Below, one piece after another: positions 51,967 through 61,819 of a stretch of 64,000 nucleotides of DNA (positions are counted from its first letter, which is position 1; each line of letters opens with the position of its first letter). Position numbers and translations under genes: made by a program. The DNA is taken from NCBI RefSeq assembly GCF_026151205.1, contig NC_087074.1:11317226-11381225 (forward strand). The letters run 5' to 3'. Source of the stretch: Bolinopsis microptera (Eukaryota > Ctenophora > Tentaculata > Lobata > Bolinopsidae). The notes below the pieces were generated by a model that did not search any database, had not been told where the DNA came from, and was given only the letters and a program-made list of their open reading frames with translations.

Positions 51967-53514
51967 TCAGACATTTACACGTTCATCGTCGTCATCGTCA
52001 TCTAGTTGATCTTCATATTCCTCTAACAATTTCTTCTCTCTAACTAAACTCTCTCTCTTCTCTTTCTTCTTCTTCACGTGCTTGTGCAACAGAACACCGG
52101 ATGTTACCGTCCCTGCTACAGCCCCAACAGCTAACACTGATTGAAGTGCAGTTCCTATGAAAGTGGTAGCTGCAATGCTCTGCATGATAGCAAACCAAGA
52201 TCCAGCAGCCACGCTGCCAATACCAGATTGTATGGCAGCGGCTGCTGAGCCGGCAGCCACACCAGCTGATGTGAAACCCATTGCAAAGGGGACTGATGCT
52301 GCTCCTGCTGCCACTGCAGTTGTTCCGCCAGCTGCTGTTGCTCCAAGCAGTAATCTGATGGAGTAATTTTAAAATCAGGATTCAGATGATAATAAATTTA
52401 CAAATCGCAAGGTAATATGGGGGGGGGGGGGGCCGGGGGCTAATTTTTATCACTGACCAAATAGAGGCAAGGGGAGAATATAACTTACTTCTCTTTAAGT
52501 TTTTCTTTCTTATTCTCACGATCAATTTGCTCAATATCGTCAGTTAGAGAGATAGATTTAGGATTGGGTGTTTCATCTGCCGGTTCAGATATTAAGCTGT
52601 GATCAGTCAAAACAATTTTCAAAGTTGCGACACCACTGAAGGAATATATTATATAATATTATGTTTTGTAGTAGTGGAACAGCAATACTAAGGTAATGGG
52701 ACTTAGTATTGCTGTTCCACTACTACAGAAATAATCCTGATAACACTCGACCTCTGCCTGATCCAGAGGATATCACCATTTTACCTTCACACAGACATCG
52801 AACGCTGTAAGAAGATGACGATCAGACCTCATTAATATTATGTTTTATTTAATGATTTATTTATTGGTTAGTTAACACTTTAACAAATTGTAAGGAAACA
52901 TATTTTTATAAATCAGCATTTAATAAATTATACGCCGTAATTTACTGGGCTTCTAACGCTCTAGCCTATATTGAGCAGGTCGTATAATCATCATCTAAGT
53001 AACCAAGTGCATAGTACAATGAGCTGAAATAAAATAACCTTAGATCAGTAAGTCTCTTAGCCTCAGTCTCGCTGATACACGTAGACTTTGTTGTATCAAA
53101 GAAGCGTCCTGATGAAACATGCAGCAAGATGACGTAAGGAATGTCATTAATTTCTATTTCAGCAACTCCGCTGAAAGGGGGTTATTTTTATTATGAAAAC
53201 ATTAAAAAAATAAATTCCATTTCATAGGGATACTCTTACTTCCTTTGGTTAAATAGATTTTTTAAACGGTTCAAGTACACCTATTCAACAAACAAAACAA
53301 AAAACAGCCGGCCACTTTTAAACTATTTTAGGAGTATTGAATTACCGTAATTCTGATGTATTTTCCTTCTTTCTAACCAGATTTACCTGGTGATAAGTTC
53401 TGACGTTATCTTCCGATCAAGAAACTTATTGTCCAAGGGATCATAGAAGTTTGTTGGTCCAGGACTTTTCCTACTGTAGATTATGATGCGTTTCTTCTTT
53501 CTATCTTTCTCCAT
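51967..53514 (-). CDS. Gene C: repeat-module protein with C-terminal ISG12 domain
   Basis: Exons 53514-53387, 53170-53039, 52635-52489 and 52354-51967; lengths sum to 795 nt, 264 residues plus stop, all introns GT-AG and phase 2. Exon 1 begins MEKDRKKKR with no signal peptide, then RIIIYSRKSPGPTNFYDPLD and DRKITSEL, the first repeat. Exon 2 (GVAEIEINDIPYVILL, GRFFDTTKSTCISETEAKRL) is the clearest repeat. Exon 3 starts GVATLKIVL but turns charged (SLTDDIEQIDRENKKEK). Exon 4 is an ISG12 domain (PFAMGFTSAGVAAGSAAAA, SGIGSVAAGSWFAIMQSIAA) followed by HKHVKKKKEKRE and an acidic end (LLEEYEDQLDDDDDDERVNV). Known family: membrane-inserting interferon-inducible proteins. The N-terminal repeats are not a family I know. 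It forms a paralogous set with genes A and B. A TATA-like TATTATATAG lies just before the ATG. Confidence 0.8.
52667..52727. repeat. Perfect 26-bp-stem hairpin in intron 2 of gene C
   Basis: The left arm 52667-52692 (TGTAGTAGTGGAACAGCAAT then ACTAAG) is the exact complement of 52702-52727, with the 9-nt loop GTAATGGGA. It sits in the intron between exons 2 and 3, so it would be transcribed with gene C. Perfect pairing may mean a recent inverted duplication or a precursor of a small RNA. Confidence 0.85.
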
Positions 53515-53776
53515 GCCGGACTATATAATATTTTTACAGTTTTGACTCCCGATAGGTACAGGGTGGGCCAAAAGTCAGTACCCATACGTTGGGTCTTATA
53601 CCTCCTCCGTGTTTTATATTTGAGAGTTTTTGCTTTGCAGATGGCATACTGTACCTACTTGTTCGAAGGTTCCGTCACCAAAATTTGAAAATTCGATTTT
53701 TGGGGGCCACACCCAATCAACATTGAATTGATTATACTAATGTTTTTAGGATGGTGTGTGACAGTAACGAGTCCGC
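53515..53776. other. Gene C upstream region and LINE 5' region
   Basis: Contains a mariner-end-like word (TACAGGGTGGGCCAAAAGTC at 53,566) without a matching partner nearby, and the probable 5' UTR of the LINE that follows. No GAS-type array like that of gene A. Confidence 0.4.
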
Positions 53777-56700
53777 ATGGCAGTGAAAGCAGCCAGTAAG
53801 TTTATCGCCTCGACGAAGATCGCTGGATACCTTCTTTGTGCAACTTTTTCCATCATTGCTAGTACGACACTCAATTTTGGGACATGGAATGTTTGTGGTC
53901 TCTCCACCACTCACAAGCAACATCTTGTTGCAGAGGACATCGACAGATACGATTTAGATATTTTGGCCTTACAAGAAACCAAAACTCGTGAATTCTTGGA
54001 AACAACACTTCCCGGTCATCATAGACTGTTTCTGTTTGACCAGAAGCAGGGTAGACATGGGGGTCTTGGTTTTGTTGTTAACAAGCGTTTTATGGACAGT
54101 GTTTTATCGCATCATCAGATCAGTGACAGAGTCGTTTACATGGACGTTAAACTAAAACCCAATCGGGTAAACAAACCACCTTGTTATATCAGAATTATAA
54201 ATTGTTACAGTCCTACTAATCCTAAATCAGTCCAGAACCCTCAACTAGCTGATCAATTTTATGGTGAGCTTCTTGAGGCTATCAGTGTTCCTGCTCGATT
54301 TGAAGTATGGATGTTAGGTGACTTCAATGCCAAGTTAGGCAAGCGTTCACTTGTTGATGAAGAAAATGGTTTACAGCAGCACATAGGTAGGCATGGTGTT
54401 GGTAGAAGGAACGAGAATGGAGAGAGATTGTTACATTTTCTGGCAGCAAATGGCTTATTTGCTACCAATACTTCATTCTCCCACAGCAGCAGGCATATAA
54501 CTACACGCACTGGATGGATAAGAGACCAATCCACCCGAAAGAGTAAACCATACTTCTCACAGATAGACTATATACTTTGCAAGTCCAGGAGCAAAGCACT
54601 ACTGACTGATGCAAGGTCATATGCGGGAACTAAGCACCGCAGTGACCACAAGCTTGTAGTTGCAAAAGCAGATTTTTCCCTGCGTTATAGTTTCTACAGG
54701 AAGAAGAGGACTACTCAGAAGGCATTCAACACAACCACTCTTGTAGGTAGCATTGCAGCGCAACAACAGTTTAAATCTGCACTTACTGTTAATATCAACC
54801 AACTTGTATCTGAACCTGACTATTCTTCTAATGATACTTGTCAACAGTTCGGAAAACTATTTAAAAGTATTGAGACTGCTGCCATCTCCACTGTGGGTCT
54901 ACGCGAGCCACAGCGAAAGAGACACCACTCTTCTGATAGTGAAGTTGTTGAAATGTCAGAGGAAAGAAAACGATTGCTACAACTTCTGAATAATAATGAA
55001 TACAGAGACAGAAAGGACTTGAGATCAAAAATTAACAAACTCTCAAATGACATTAAGAAGCGACTGAATACTCTCAGAATAGAAGTTGCAAACAGTCTTG
55101 CAGACTCTATCAATAATACAGACGACGGCCGTAAAATGTTTGAAGCTGTCCGGCAACTATCAGGTAACAAGAAATCAGACTCCATCTCTGTTTTTAATGA
55201 CAAGAATCAACTGGTAGATAATGAGAGTGACAAAGCTGACATTATACGCAACTATTTTGAGCAACACTACACAGGACCAGACAGTGAACCTCCACTTGAG
55301 CCGTTTGTTGGCAGTCCTCAGCCACTAAACAATCCCATAACATCCTTTGAAGTGGAACAAGCTGCCAAAAAGCTAAGAAATGGTAAGGCTGTTGGTCCTG
55401 ATGGTATACCAAACGAATTCCTTAAACACTCCCCACCTATTTTCTATTCTACATTTGCACAACTGACCAATCAATCTTTTGAACGTCATGAACATGTACC
55501 TTCATTCACTGAAGGATTCCTTACCCCACTGCAAAAACCTGGTAAGCCACGTGGACCTTTAAAAAGTTTGCGCCCTCTTTGTCTTTTAAACGGCACCAGG
55601 AAGATATTGTCCATGATAGTCCTTAGACGCATTCAAAGACAAGTTTCTCAGTACACTGGACCTTGGCAAAATGCCTACAAGCCTGGCCATAGCTGTGCAA
55701 ATATTGTTTGGACACAACGGATCCTAGTTTCAGTTGTAAAGGAGAAACGCTGGTCTCTACACAAAATGGGTATTGATATGTCATCTGCATTCGACACCAT
55801 TAAGAGATCAGTTTTGCTAGAACTTCTTGCTGATGCTGGTTGTAGTGAAGACGACATCCGACTGGTAAGGTACCTACTCTCATGTACCAAACTGAAGATT
55901 AAAGTGAGGTCTACCGTATCAGGGGAGTTCATTGTCACGATAGGTGCGTTCCAAGGTGATAGTTTGTCTGGAAACCTTTTCACCCTGTATTTGGCTGGCG
56001 CACTTTACCACCTTCGTGCCTTTATGTCTTATCTAAGACCCAACCCTCCGTTTGCTGAAAACCTGCTACCTCTTGAGTGGGAGTACGCAGACGACGCAGA
56101 CTTCACAGACGTGGATAAAAAGAATTTGGAGTCCATGTTACCAATATGCAAGGAGATATTGGAGGAGTGGAATCTTTTTGTCAACGAATCAAAAACAGAG
56201 TTCACACATATCTATCTGGCCGAGAAGAACGAAGTTGATGACAAAGGAGAGCCACTTCGAGGAAGAGAGCCCTGGAGATCATCTATCTCACTTGGTTCCA
56301 AATTGTGCAGCAACGAGGACATAAAAAGACGATGTGTTCTGGCAAATCTTGCTTTCCAAACCTACAAGAAAGTTTGGGAACAAGGTAAACGCATACCTCT
56401 TAAGACCAGACTTAAGATCTACGAAGCCCAGGTGGTCTCCGTCTTAATGTATAATTGTAGCTGCTGGGCAGCTTCAAAGCAGCTACTGAGTAAACTGGAT
56501 ATTTGCCACAGAAAGCATCTGAGGCAAATCATCAGAATGACTTACCCTAATATAATCAAAAACGACACCCTTTACAAGAGATGTGAAGTGGTTCCACTCA
56601 GTGAGCGTGTTGCATGTGCACGATGGAGGATGCTCGGACATGTCCTTCGCAGTGATAACAACTCACCTGCACAGCTTGCATTACACTTTGCAGTAGAGAG

Positions 56701-56863
56701 TCAGAGTACTAAAAAGGGTAGAGTAGGTAGACACCAGTCGAACTTGCTTAAGACTATTAAATTTGATTTAGGTAGCAGGAACATTCCATTTGTAAATACA
56801 GACGATTTGTACAATTTAAGACTTTTAGCCTCTGATAGAGCGGGATGGAAGAAGTTGTTATAG
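53777..56863 (+). CDS. Intact LINE ORF: AP-like endonuclease plus reverse transcriptase (1028 aa)
   Basis: One uninterrupted frame. The endonuclease spans residues ~32-300: TLNFGTWNVCGLS, LALQETKT, WMLGDFNAKLG near 178, SQIDYILCKS near 262 and a closing SDHKLVV near 290 supply the metal-binding N/E, D/N and D-H residues of the EEP fold. Reverse transcriptase spans ~520-800: GKAVGPDGIPNEF near 535, MGIDMSSAFDTI near 662, GAFQGDSLSGNLF near 723 and the catalytic YADDADF near 769. The C-terminus has the WRMLGHVLRSDNNSPAQLAL segment typical of RTE-like and related LINEs, without RNase H. All catalytic positions look intact, so this copy may be functional. ATG at 53777 is the first in frame; a start near residue 30, closer to the endonuclease, cannot be excluded. 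A 3' UTR with AATAAA (56,942) precedes the SINE. Confidence 0.9.
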   Translation: MAVKAASKFIASTKIAGYLLCATFSIIASTTLNFGTWNVCGLSTTHKQHLVAEDIDRYDLDILALQETKTREFLETTLPGHHRLFLFDQKQGRHGGLGFVVNKRFMDSVLSHHQISDRVVYMDVKLKPNRVNKPPCYIRIINCYSPTNPKSVQNPQLADQFYGELLEAISVPARFEVWMLGDFNAKLGKRSLVDEENGLQQHIGRHGVGRRNENGERLLHFLAANGLFATNTSFSHSSRHITTRTGWIRDQSTRKSKPYFSQIDYILCKSRSKALLTDARSYAGTKHRSDHKLVVAKADFSLRYSFYRKKRTTQKAFNTTTLVGSIAAQQQFKSALTVNINQLVSEPDYSSNDTCQQFGKLFKSIETAAISTVGLREPQRKRHHSSDSEVVEMSEERKRLLQLLNNNEYRDRKDLRSKINKLSNDIKKRLNTLRIEVANSLADSINNTDDGRKMFEAVRQLSGNKKSDSISVFNDKNQLVDNESDKADIIRNYFEQHYTGPDSEPPLEPFVGSPQPLNNPITSFEVEQAAKKLRNGKAVGPDGIPNEFLKHSPPIFYSTFAQLTNQSFERHEHVPSFTEGFLTPLQKPGKPRGPLKSLRPLCLLNGTRKILSMIVLRRIQRQVSQYTGPWQNAYKPGHSCANIVWTQRILVSVVKEKRWSLHKMGIDMSSAFDTIKRSVLLELLADAGCSEDDIRLVRYLLSCTKLKIKVRSTVSGEFIVTIGAFQGDSLSGNLFTLYLAGALYHLRAFMSYLRPNPPFAENLLPLEWEYADDADFTDVDKKNLESMLPICKEILEEWNLFVNESKTEFTHIYLAEKNEVDDKGEPLRGREPWRSSISLGSKLCSNEDIKRRCVLANLAFQTYKKVWEQGKRIPLKTRLKIYEAQVVSVLMYNCSCWAASKQLLSKLDICHRKHLRQIIRMTYPNIIKNDTLYKRCEVVPLSERVACARWRMLGHVLRSDNNSPAQLALHFAVESQSTKKGRVGRHQSNLLKTIKFDLGSRNIPFVNTDDLYNLRLLASDRAGWKKLL

Positions 56864-56959
56864 CTTGTGTATCAGTTTTTCTTTTTTTCTGGCTACTTAT
56901 CAGATCTTTAAGATGTTCATTTATGTTCTATTTTTGATTTGAATAAAGTTATATTTTAG
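56864..56959 (+). other. LINE 3' UTR
   Basis: About 95 bp from the stop codon to the start of the SINE head, T-rich with TGAATAAAG near its end. There is no obvious terminal A tail, so the exact LINE 3' end is uncertain. Confidence 0.45.
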
Positions 56960-56973
56960 CGGCCAGGTAGCGC
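56960..56973 (+). mobile_element. Head of a tRNA-derived SINE, cut off by the hAT insertion
   Basis: CGGCCAGGTAGCGC: removing the hAT and one copy of its target duplication joins this to 62864 and restores a continuous tRNA-like 5' end with a box A (TAGCGCAGTTGG). The last eight bases are the left target duplication. Confidence 0.8.
56966..56973. repeat. Left 8-bp target-site duplication of the hAT
   Basis: GGTAGCGC, identical to 62856-62863. Confidence 0.95.
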
Positions 56974-56995
56974 CAGGGACAAAAGGATTTCGCGG
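56974..56995 (+). repeat. hAT left terminal inverted repeat
   Basis: 22 bp starting CAGGGACAAAAGG; exact complement of 62834-62855. CAGGG is a common hAT start. Confidence 0.95.
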
Positions 56996-57180
56996 CATGT
57001 ACGAAACCGCGAAATTTCCCTTTTTCCGCGACAAATCGCGATTTTTTACGTTTACCGCGACAGACCGCGAAATTTCCCATTCTCCGCGACAAATCGCGAT
57101 TTTTTCAGTTTTTCGCGAAAAATCGCGCATTTTCCTTTAAATCTGAAGACCAAATTTGTGCATTTTCTTTTAAATCTGAG
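56996..57180. promoter_or_regulatory. hAT left subterminal CGCGA array
   Basis: Eight or so CGCGA/TCGCG words alternate (ACCGCGAAATTTCCC, CCGCGACAAATCGCGATTTT) across about 150 bp, followed by repeated ATTTTCCTTTAAATCTGAGG blocks to about 57,250. Such clusters are the usual transposase-binding sites of hAT elements; role inferred. Confidence 0.7.
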
Positions 57181-57289
57181 GACCAAATTTGCGCATTTTC
57201 CTTAAAATCTGAGGACCAAGTTTGCGTATTTTCCATAAAATCTGCGGGCCAAATGTCACGTTTTCTACAAGTATATGAAACCAATCACA

Positions 57290-58440
57290 TTTTCAGCCTT
57301 CCGTGAGTTCTGATTGTAGGTACATTCTCGATACATATTACATACCTCTGAAAGTGAAGGCGGAGCTCCCGCTTCCGAGCTCGTATTGCGAAAGGGAGGC
57401 CTGCCTTCCGAGATCGCATTACAAGGGGAGCCCTCGAGTCCAATATCGTGTATCGAAGGGTATGTGTGACCTTTGAAAGCCGAAAAAAATTTTTCGGCTC
57501 ATAATGATCAGGGTAGCATGAAACATGAACAAAAGTAGTTTCCAGAAAAACTTTGAAAAAATTTTGACTTAGAAAATTTTCGGTCCGAGTCATTCTCGAT
57601 ACGTACCTCTGAAGGCGGAGCTCCCGCTTCCGAGCTCGTATTGCGAAGGGGAGGCCTGCCTTCTGAGATCGCATAACAAGGGGAGCCCTCGAGTCCAAAA
57701 TCGTGTATCGAAGGCCAGGGTATGTGTGACCTTTGAAAACCGAAAAAATTTTTCGGCTCATAATGATCAGGGTAGCATGAAACATGAACAAAAGTAGTTT
57801 CCAGAAAAACTTTGAAAAATTTTGACTTAGAAAATGTTCGGTCCGAGTCATTCTCGATACGTACCTCTGAAGGCGGATCTCCCGCTTCCGAGCTCGTATT
57901 GCGAAGGGGAGGCCTGCCTTCCGAGATCGCATTACAAGGGGAGCCCTCGAGTCCAATATCGTGTATCGAAGGGTATGTGACCTTTGAAAAACGAAAAAAA
58001 TTTTTTCGGCTCATAATGATCAGGGTAGCATGAAACATGAACAAAAGTAGTTTCCAGAAAAACTTTGAAAAATTTTGACTTAGAAAATTTTCGGTCCGAG
58101 TCATTCTCGATACGTACCTCTGAAGGCGGAGCTCCCGCTTCCGAGCTCGTATTGCGAAAGGGAGGCACGCCTTCCGAGATCGCATTACAAGGGGAGCCCT
58201 CGAGTCCAAAATCGTGTATCGAAGGGTATGTGTGACCTTTGAAAAACGAAAAAAATTTTTTCGGCTCATAATAATCAGGGTAGCATGAAACATGAACAAA
58301 AGTAGTTTCCAGAAAAACTTTGAAAAATTTTGACTTAGAAAATTTTCGGTCCGAGTCATTCTCGATACGTACCTCTGAAGGCGGAGCTCCCGCTTCCGAG
58401 CTCTTATTGCGAAGGGGAGGTCTGACTTCCGAGATCGTAT
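57290..58440. repeat. 255-bp tandem repeat inside the hAT (about 4.5 units)
   Basis: Units begin near 57357, 57610, 57868, 58123 and 58378 with GGCGGAGCTCCCGCTTCCGA and share GAGCCCTCGAGTCCAA, TTTTTCGGCTCATAATGATC and AACTTTGAAAAATTTTGACT. Long minus-strand frames across it come from the repeat and have no start or splice support. Another diverged copy in the opposite orientation occurs at 63785-64000, outside the hAT, so the repeat is a dispersed family. Confidence 0.9.
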
Positions 58441-58442
58441 AT

Positions 58443-58650
58443 GGAAGTTGACCAGTAGACATATAAAACTTGACCAGACGACATAAAGTTGACCAGTAGA
58501 CATATAAAACTTGACCAGACGACATAAAGTTGACCAAACGACATATAAAACTTGACCAAACGACATAAAGTTGACCAGACGACATAAAGTTGACCAGTAG
58601 ACATACAAAACTTGACCAAACGACATAAAGTTGACCAGAAGACATACAAT
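58443..58650. repeat. ~20-bp minisatellite inside the hAT
   Basis: Repeats of GTTGACCAGACGACATAAA and CTTGACCAAACGACATA with CAGTAG/CAGACG/CAAACG variants, about ten units. Open minus frames over it are artefacts. Confidence 0.9.
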
Positions 58651-58767
58651 GGATTAAGAAATCGAACAGTAGGTTAAATCAGTGTTGTTATTGAATCGTC
58701 ACTTGTCAGATATTTCGTCATCGATAACGTCATCGTTATTTGCTTGGTATTGTAATCGCTTGTTATA

Positions 58768-61501
58768 ATGGACCGCTTTGTCAAACGGCCTGCCGACAAA
58801 CCGGCTGGTCCTTCGTCTAGCAAACGCTCGAAACAGGCCAAACAGGGCAATGTAACAGCTCTCACGAGAGTGGCTGAATTTGGCAAATCATCATTTTATG
58901 CTGACAATGGGAAGCTATTTTGTAGAGCGTGCAACCTCGTCGTAGACCACACAAGAAAAAACACACTGACTCGGCATTTGGAATCGAAGGTAAATAACTT
59001 TATTTATCATTATTATCTTTCTACTATACAAAACGAAAGTTCATTTTTGTCTGTACGGCGCCACGTGCATTTAAGATTAGAAATAGGAAGTTGCATAGTA
59101 TTTAGTAACCATAGTTACGTGGTTGAACCGCGCACCTGCACGTGCGCCGTGCAATGATAATTATAAGGCACTTTGATCAGATTTGTTTTTATTTCGTTGT
59201 GTTCAGTACACTTTAATCGGCTGTATCTTCGGTTGTGATAGGTATTTTTTGATTCAATAAAAACTGACTACCAAAGAGTACCATTACCTCCCTCCCTGTG
59301 ACCACGGGCTTTCTAGTGTTATTATAATGCACCGATCTAGAACATCTTGTGCCTTTGTAAGCCTTTTAATAAATAGTTGACTATGTCATGCATCTTAATA
59401 TATTTCTTGCCGCACTCTAAGTTAAACATTATTTTTATCAGAAACATACTGAGTGTGCAGAGCAGTCAAAGTCGAAGGTTGATAATAGAAACGAAAGACT
59501 CCAAACTCTAAACAAAGTTATTAACCACAAGACTGATGCTCAATACGCTAGGAAGTTGTTAGCTGTGGATCTTTCTGAAGCTCTCATAGCTGCTAATATT
59601 CCTATAGAGAAACTAGATCACCCTGCCCTTCGTCAGTTTTTAGAGAACAGAGTTCCGGGGGCTGGAGCTATTCCTACTGCTGCTGGTGTTCGTCAATGGT
59701 ACCTGCCAACGGTAAGAATCTACAATCTGGTACAAATAAAGTTTTTTAATTGTTAGCCTTTATTAAAACCCGCGACGAATTGTATTGCTGTAAGATACCT
59801 TATTATTTTCGATCATAATTTAATTTTTGTATACCGTTCAAGATTCAAGAAGCACACGATGTAGAACTTAAGAAGATCATTGCTGGAGCAGATGGAGTCA
59901 TCATCACCGTGGATGAAACATCTGACAATGTCACCGACAGATCAGTCCTAAACTTGGTCCTGACACCCATATCTGCCAGCGCTGCTACTGATAAAACTGC
60001 TTCATACATCGGCGACCAAATTTATGTGGACAAACTAGATCACAAGATCATTGCTGCCGAGGTGATGAAGGTCGTAGATAAGTTTGATATAAACCACAAT
60101 GACGTTATTGCCTACGTGGCAGACAATGTGGCGTACATGTCGAAGGCGTTTACCCTTTTCTCTGGTAAGAAATTTAATATTATAATCATTTTAATAGTTT
60201 AAACTTTTATAGAAGGTCATGATTATTTGGTTATTATTAACTATAATTATTACTGTAAAATTTGTTTAAGACTTCCCTCATACATTGTTAACTGCCTAAT
60301 AAAGCTTAATAATCTTTTCAGCATTCTTCGAAAACTGTATTCACGTGACGTGTACAGCGCATTTATTCCACCTTCTGTTCGAAAGAGTACAAATGTACAA
60401 CGGAGAGGTGCACAAGTTTATGCAACTGTGGCAGTCGTATTTTAAGAACTCGGTAGCAAGGAGAAAACGATATATCCACTACATGGCTTCTAAAGAACTG
60501 TCAACAGCTAAGGTATGATGATCAGATAGTATTTTTATCGTTTTATTAGATTCAACTATGTATGTAATGGTATTTTTAAACTTTTTAAACCAACAAATCA
60601 ACTAACATTTGATAGATAATTAGGTTTCTATAAATTCAAAATAAGAAAACTTGCATCCCTAGTTTAAATTATTTCTTATCTATTTTTGATTATTATCATG
60701 ATATGTATCTAAAAACTAACCGTTTTTCAGTGCCCGAAGCCCTGCACCACTAGGTGGACTCCATGGCTGCGAGCGGTGCTATGGCACGAGGAGAGACATC
60801 GCCATTTGGACGAATTCTTAGCTGCTGAACACACTCAGTCTGATTCTGTTTCTTCTAGAGAACTCCAGGACCTTATGGCCGACGGAACATTGGAAAGGGA
60901 TTTCCAGTACCTTGGATCAGTAGTACCAACCTTGATTGAGGCTATTGAATGCCAGGAGACGACTAGCGTCAGTAATCACCACCTCATAGAAAAACTGTCA
61001 GATTTGAAGGCTTTTATGAAGACAGAGCAGAAGTCAAGAACCCACAAGGAGTGGAAGACTATGTGGACAGACATTCTGAGCAAATACGAGGAGTATTTCG
61101 AGTGGACTGGTCAGCCTCCGACATACTCTCAGAAAGGACTCAACTTCTTTAGAAGAACCCGCCTTCTGGACCCGAAACAGGCTGCAGAGTTGGAACCTAC
61201 CATAAGTGAGCTGCAGATGATTCCTCTTCTAAAATCCTGCCCTGTAAGCCAGATACAATCATACATTGATGAAGTAGGATCAGTAACTCCTTCTAGTACA
61301 CCGTGCTACTGGCAAAACAGACTGGTTAGGTGGCCAGTACTAGCCAAAGCGGCTATCCTTTCTATCTCAATACCTAGCCACTCTGCTGAGGTGGAACGTA
61401 GCTTTTCAGCTTACTCCAGAGTGATGACTAAGCTCAGGACAAACATGTCGGACTCTACTCTGAGAACATGTAATATGCTACACTTTAATTGTATTATATG
61501 A
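58768..61501 (+). CDS. hAT transposase, five exons, 591 aa
   Basis: Exons 58768-58989, 59442-59711, 59843-60164, 60322-60512 and 60731-61501 with GT-AG introns; phases agree and no stop interrupts. The N-terminal BED-type zinc finger spans exons 1-2 (FCRACNLVVDHTRKNTLTRH, then ESK joined to KHTECAE). Exon 3 begins the RNase H-like core with VIITVDETSDN (first catalytic Asp) and IAYVADNVAYMSKAF (second Asp region). Exon 4 contains the hAT CxxH-type HVTCTAHLFHLL. Exon 5 opens with CTTRWTPWLRAV (hAT TRW motif), and the C-terminal dimerisation region reads SAEVERSFSAYSRVMTKLRT followed by MSDSTLRTCNMLHFN. The enzyme would cut and paste the surrounding element via its 22-bp ends. Length is typical. 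The last ~115 bp are partly duplicated in the 3' UTR (61,557-61,665). Confidence 0.92.
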
Positions 61502-61556
61502 ACAATCTGTAATCTGTTATCTGTATGAAGTTGTTGTTTATATGAACGTGGAATAT

Positions 61557-61665
61557 GGAACGTAGCTTTTCAGCTTACTCCAGAGTGATGACTAAGCTCA
61601 GGACAAACTCTGAGAACATGTAATATGCTACACTTTAATTGTATTATATGAACAATCTGTTATCT
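61557..61665 (+). repeat. Partial duplicate of the transposase 3' end
   Basis: Repeats GGAACGTAGCTTTTCAGCTT through TATATGAACAATCTG from 61393-61510 with a ~15-bp deletion. A local direct duplication in the 3' UTR that does not affect the coding frame. Confidence 0.9.
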
Positions 61666-61819
61666 GTATGAAGTTGTTGTTTATATGATAAATTGTTTAA
61701 TAGTATAATATAAAATTTACGTAGTAGCTGTTTATATGGTAAATTGCTCAAAGATATAATGTAAAAGTTACGTAATCAACAATATCTTTATATTTTAATC
61801 ATAACTAAGATGAGTTGTT

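Noticed and set aside
53566..53620. Second mariner-type end (TACAGGGTGGGCCAAAAGTC)
   Set aside because: No complementary partner was found within a plausible distance, so no element is called.
57285..58649. 220-370-residue minus-strand frames inside the hAT
   Set aside because: They span the 255-bp and ~20-bp tandem repeats; different units are read in different frames, so no consistent protein is conserved.
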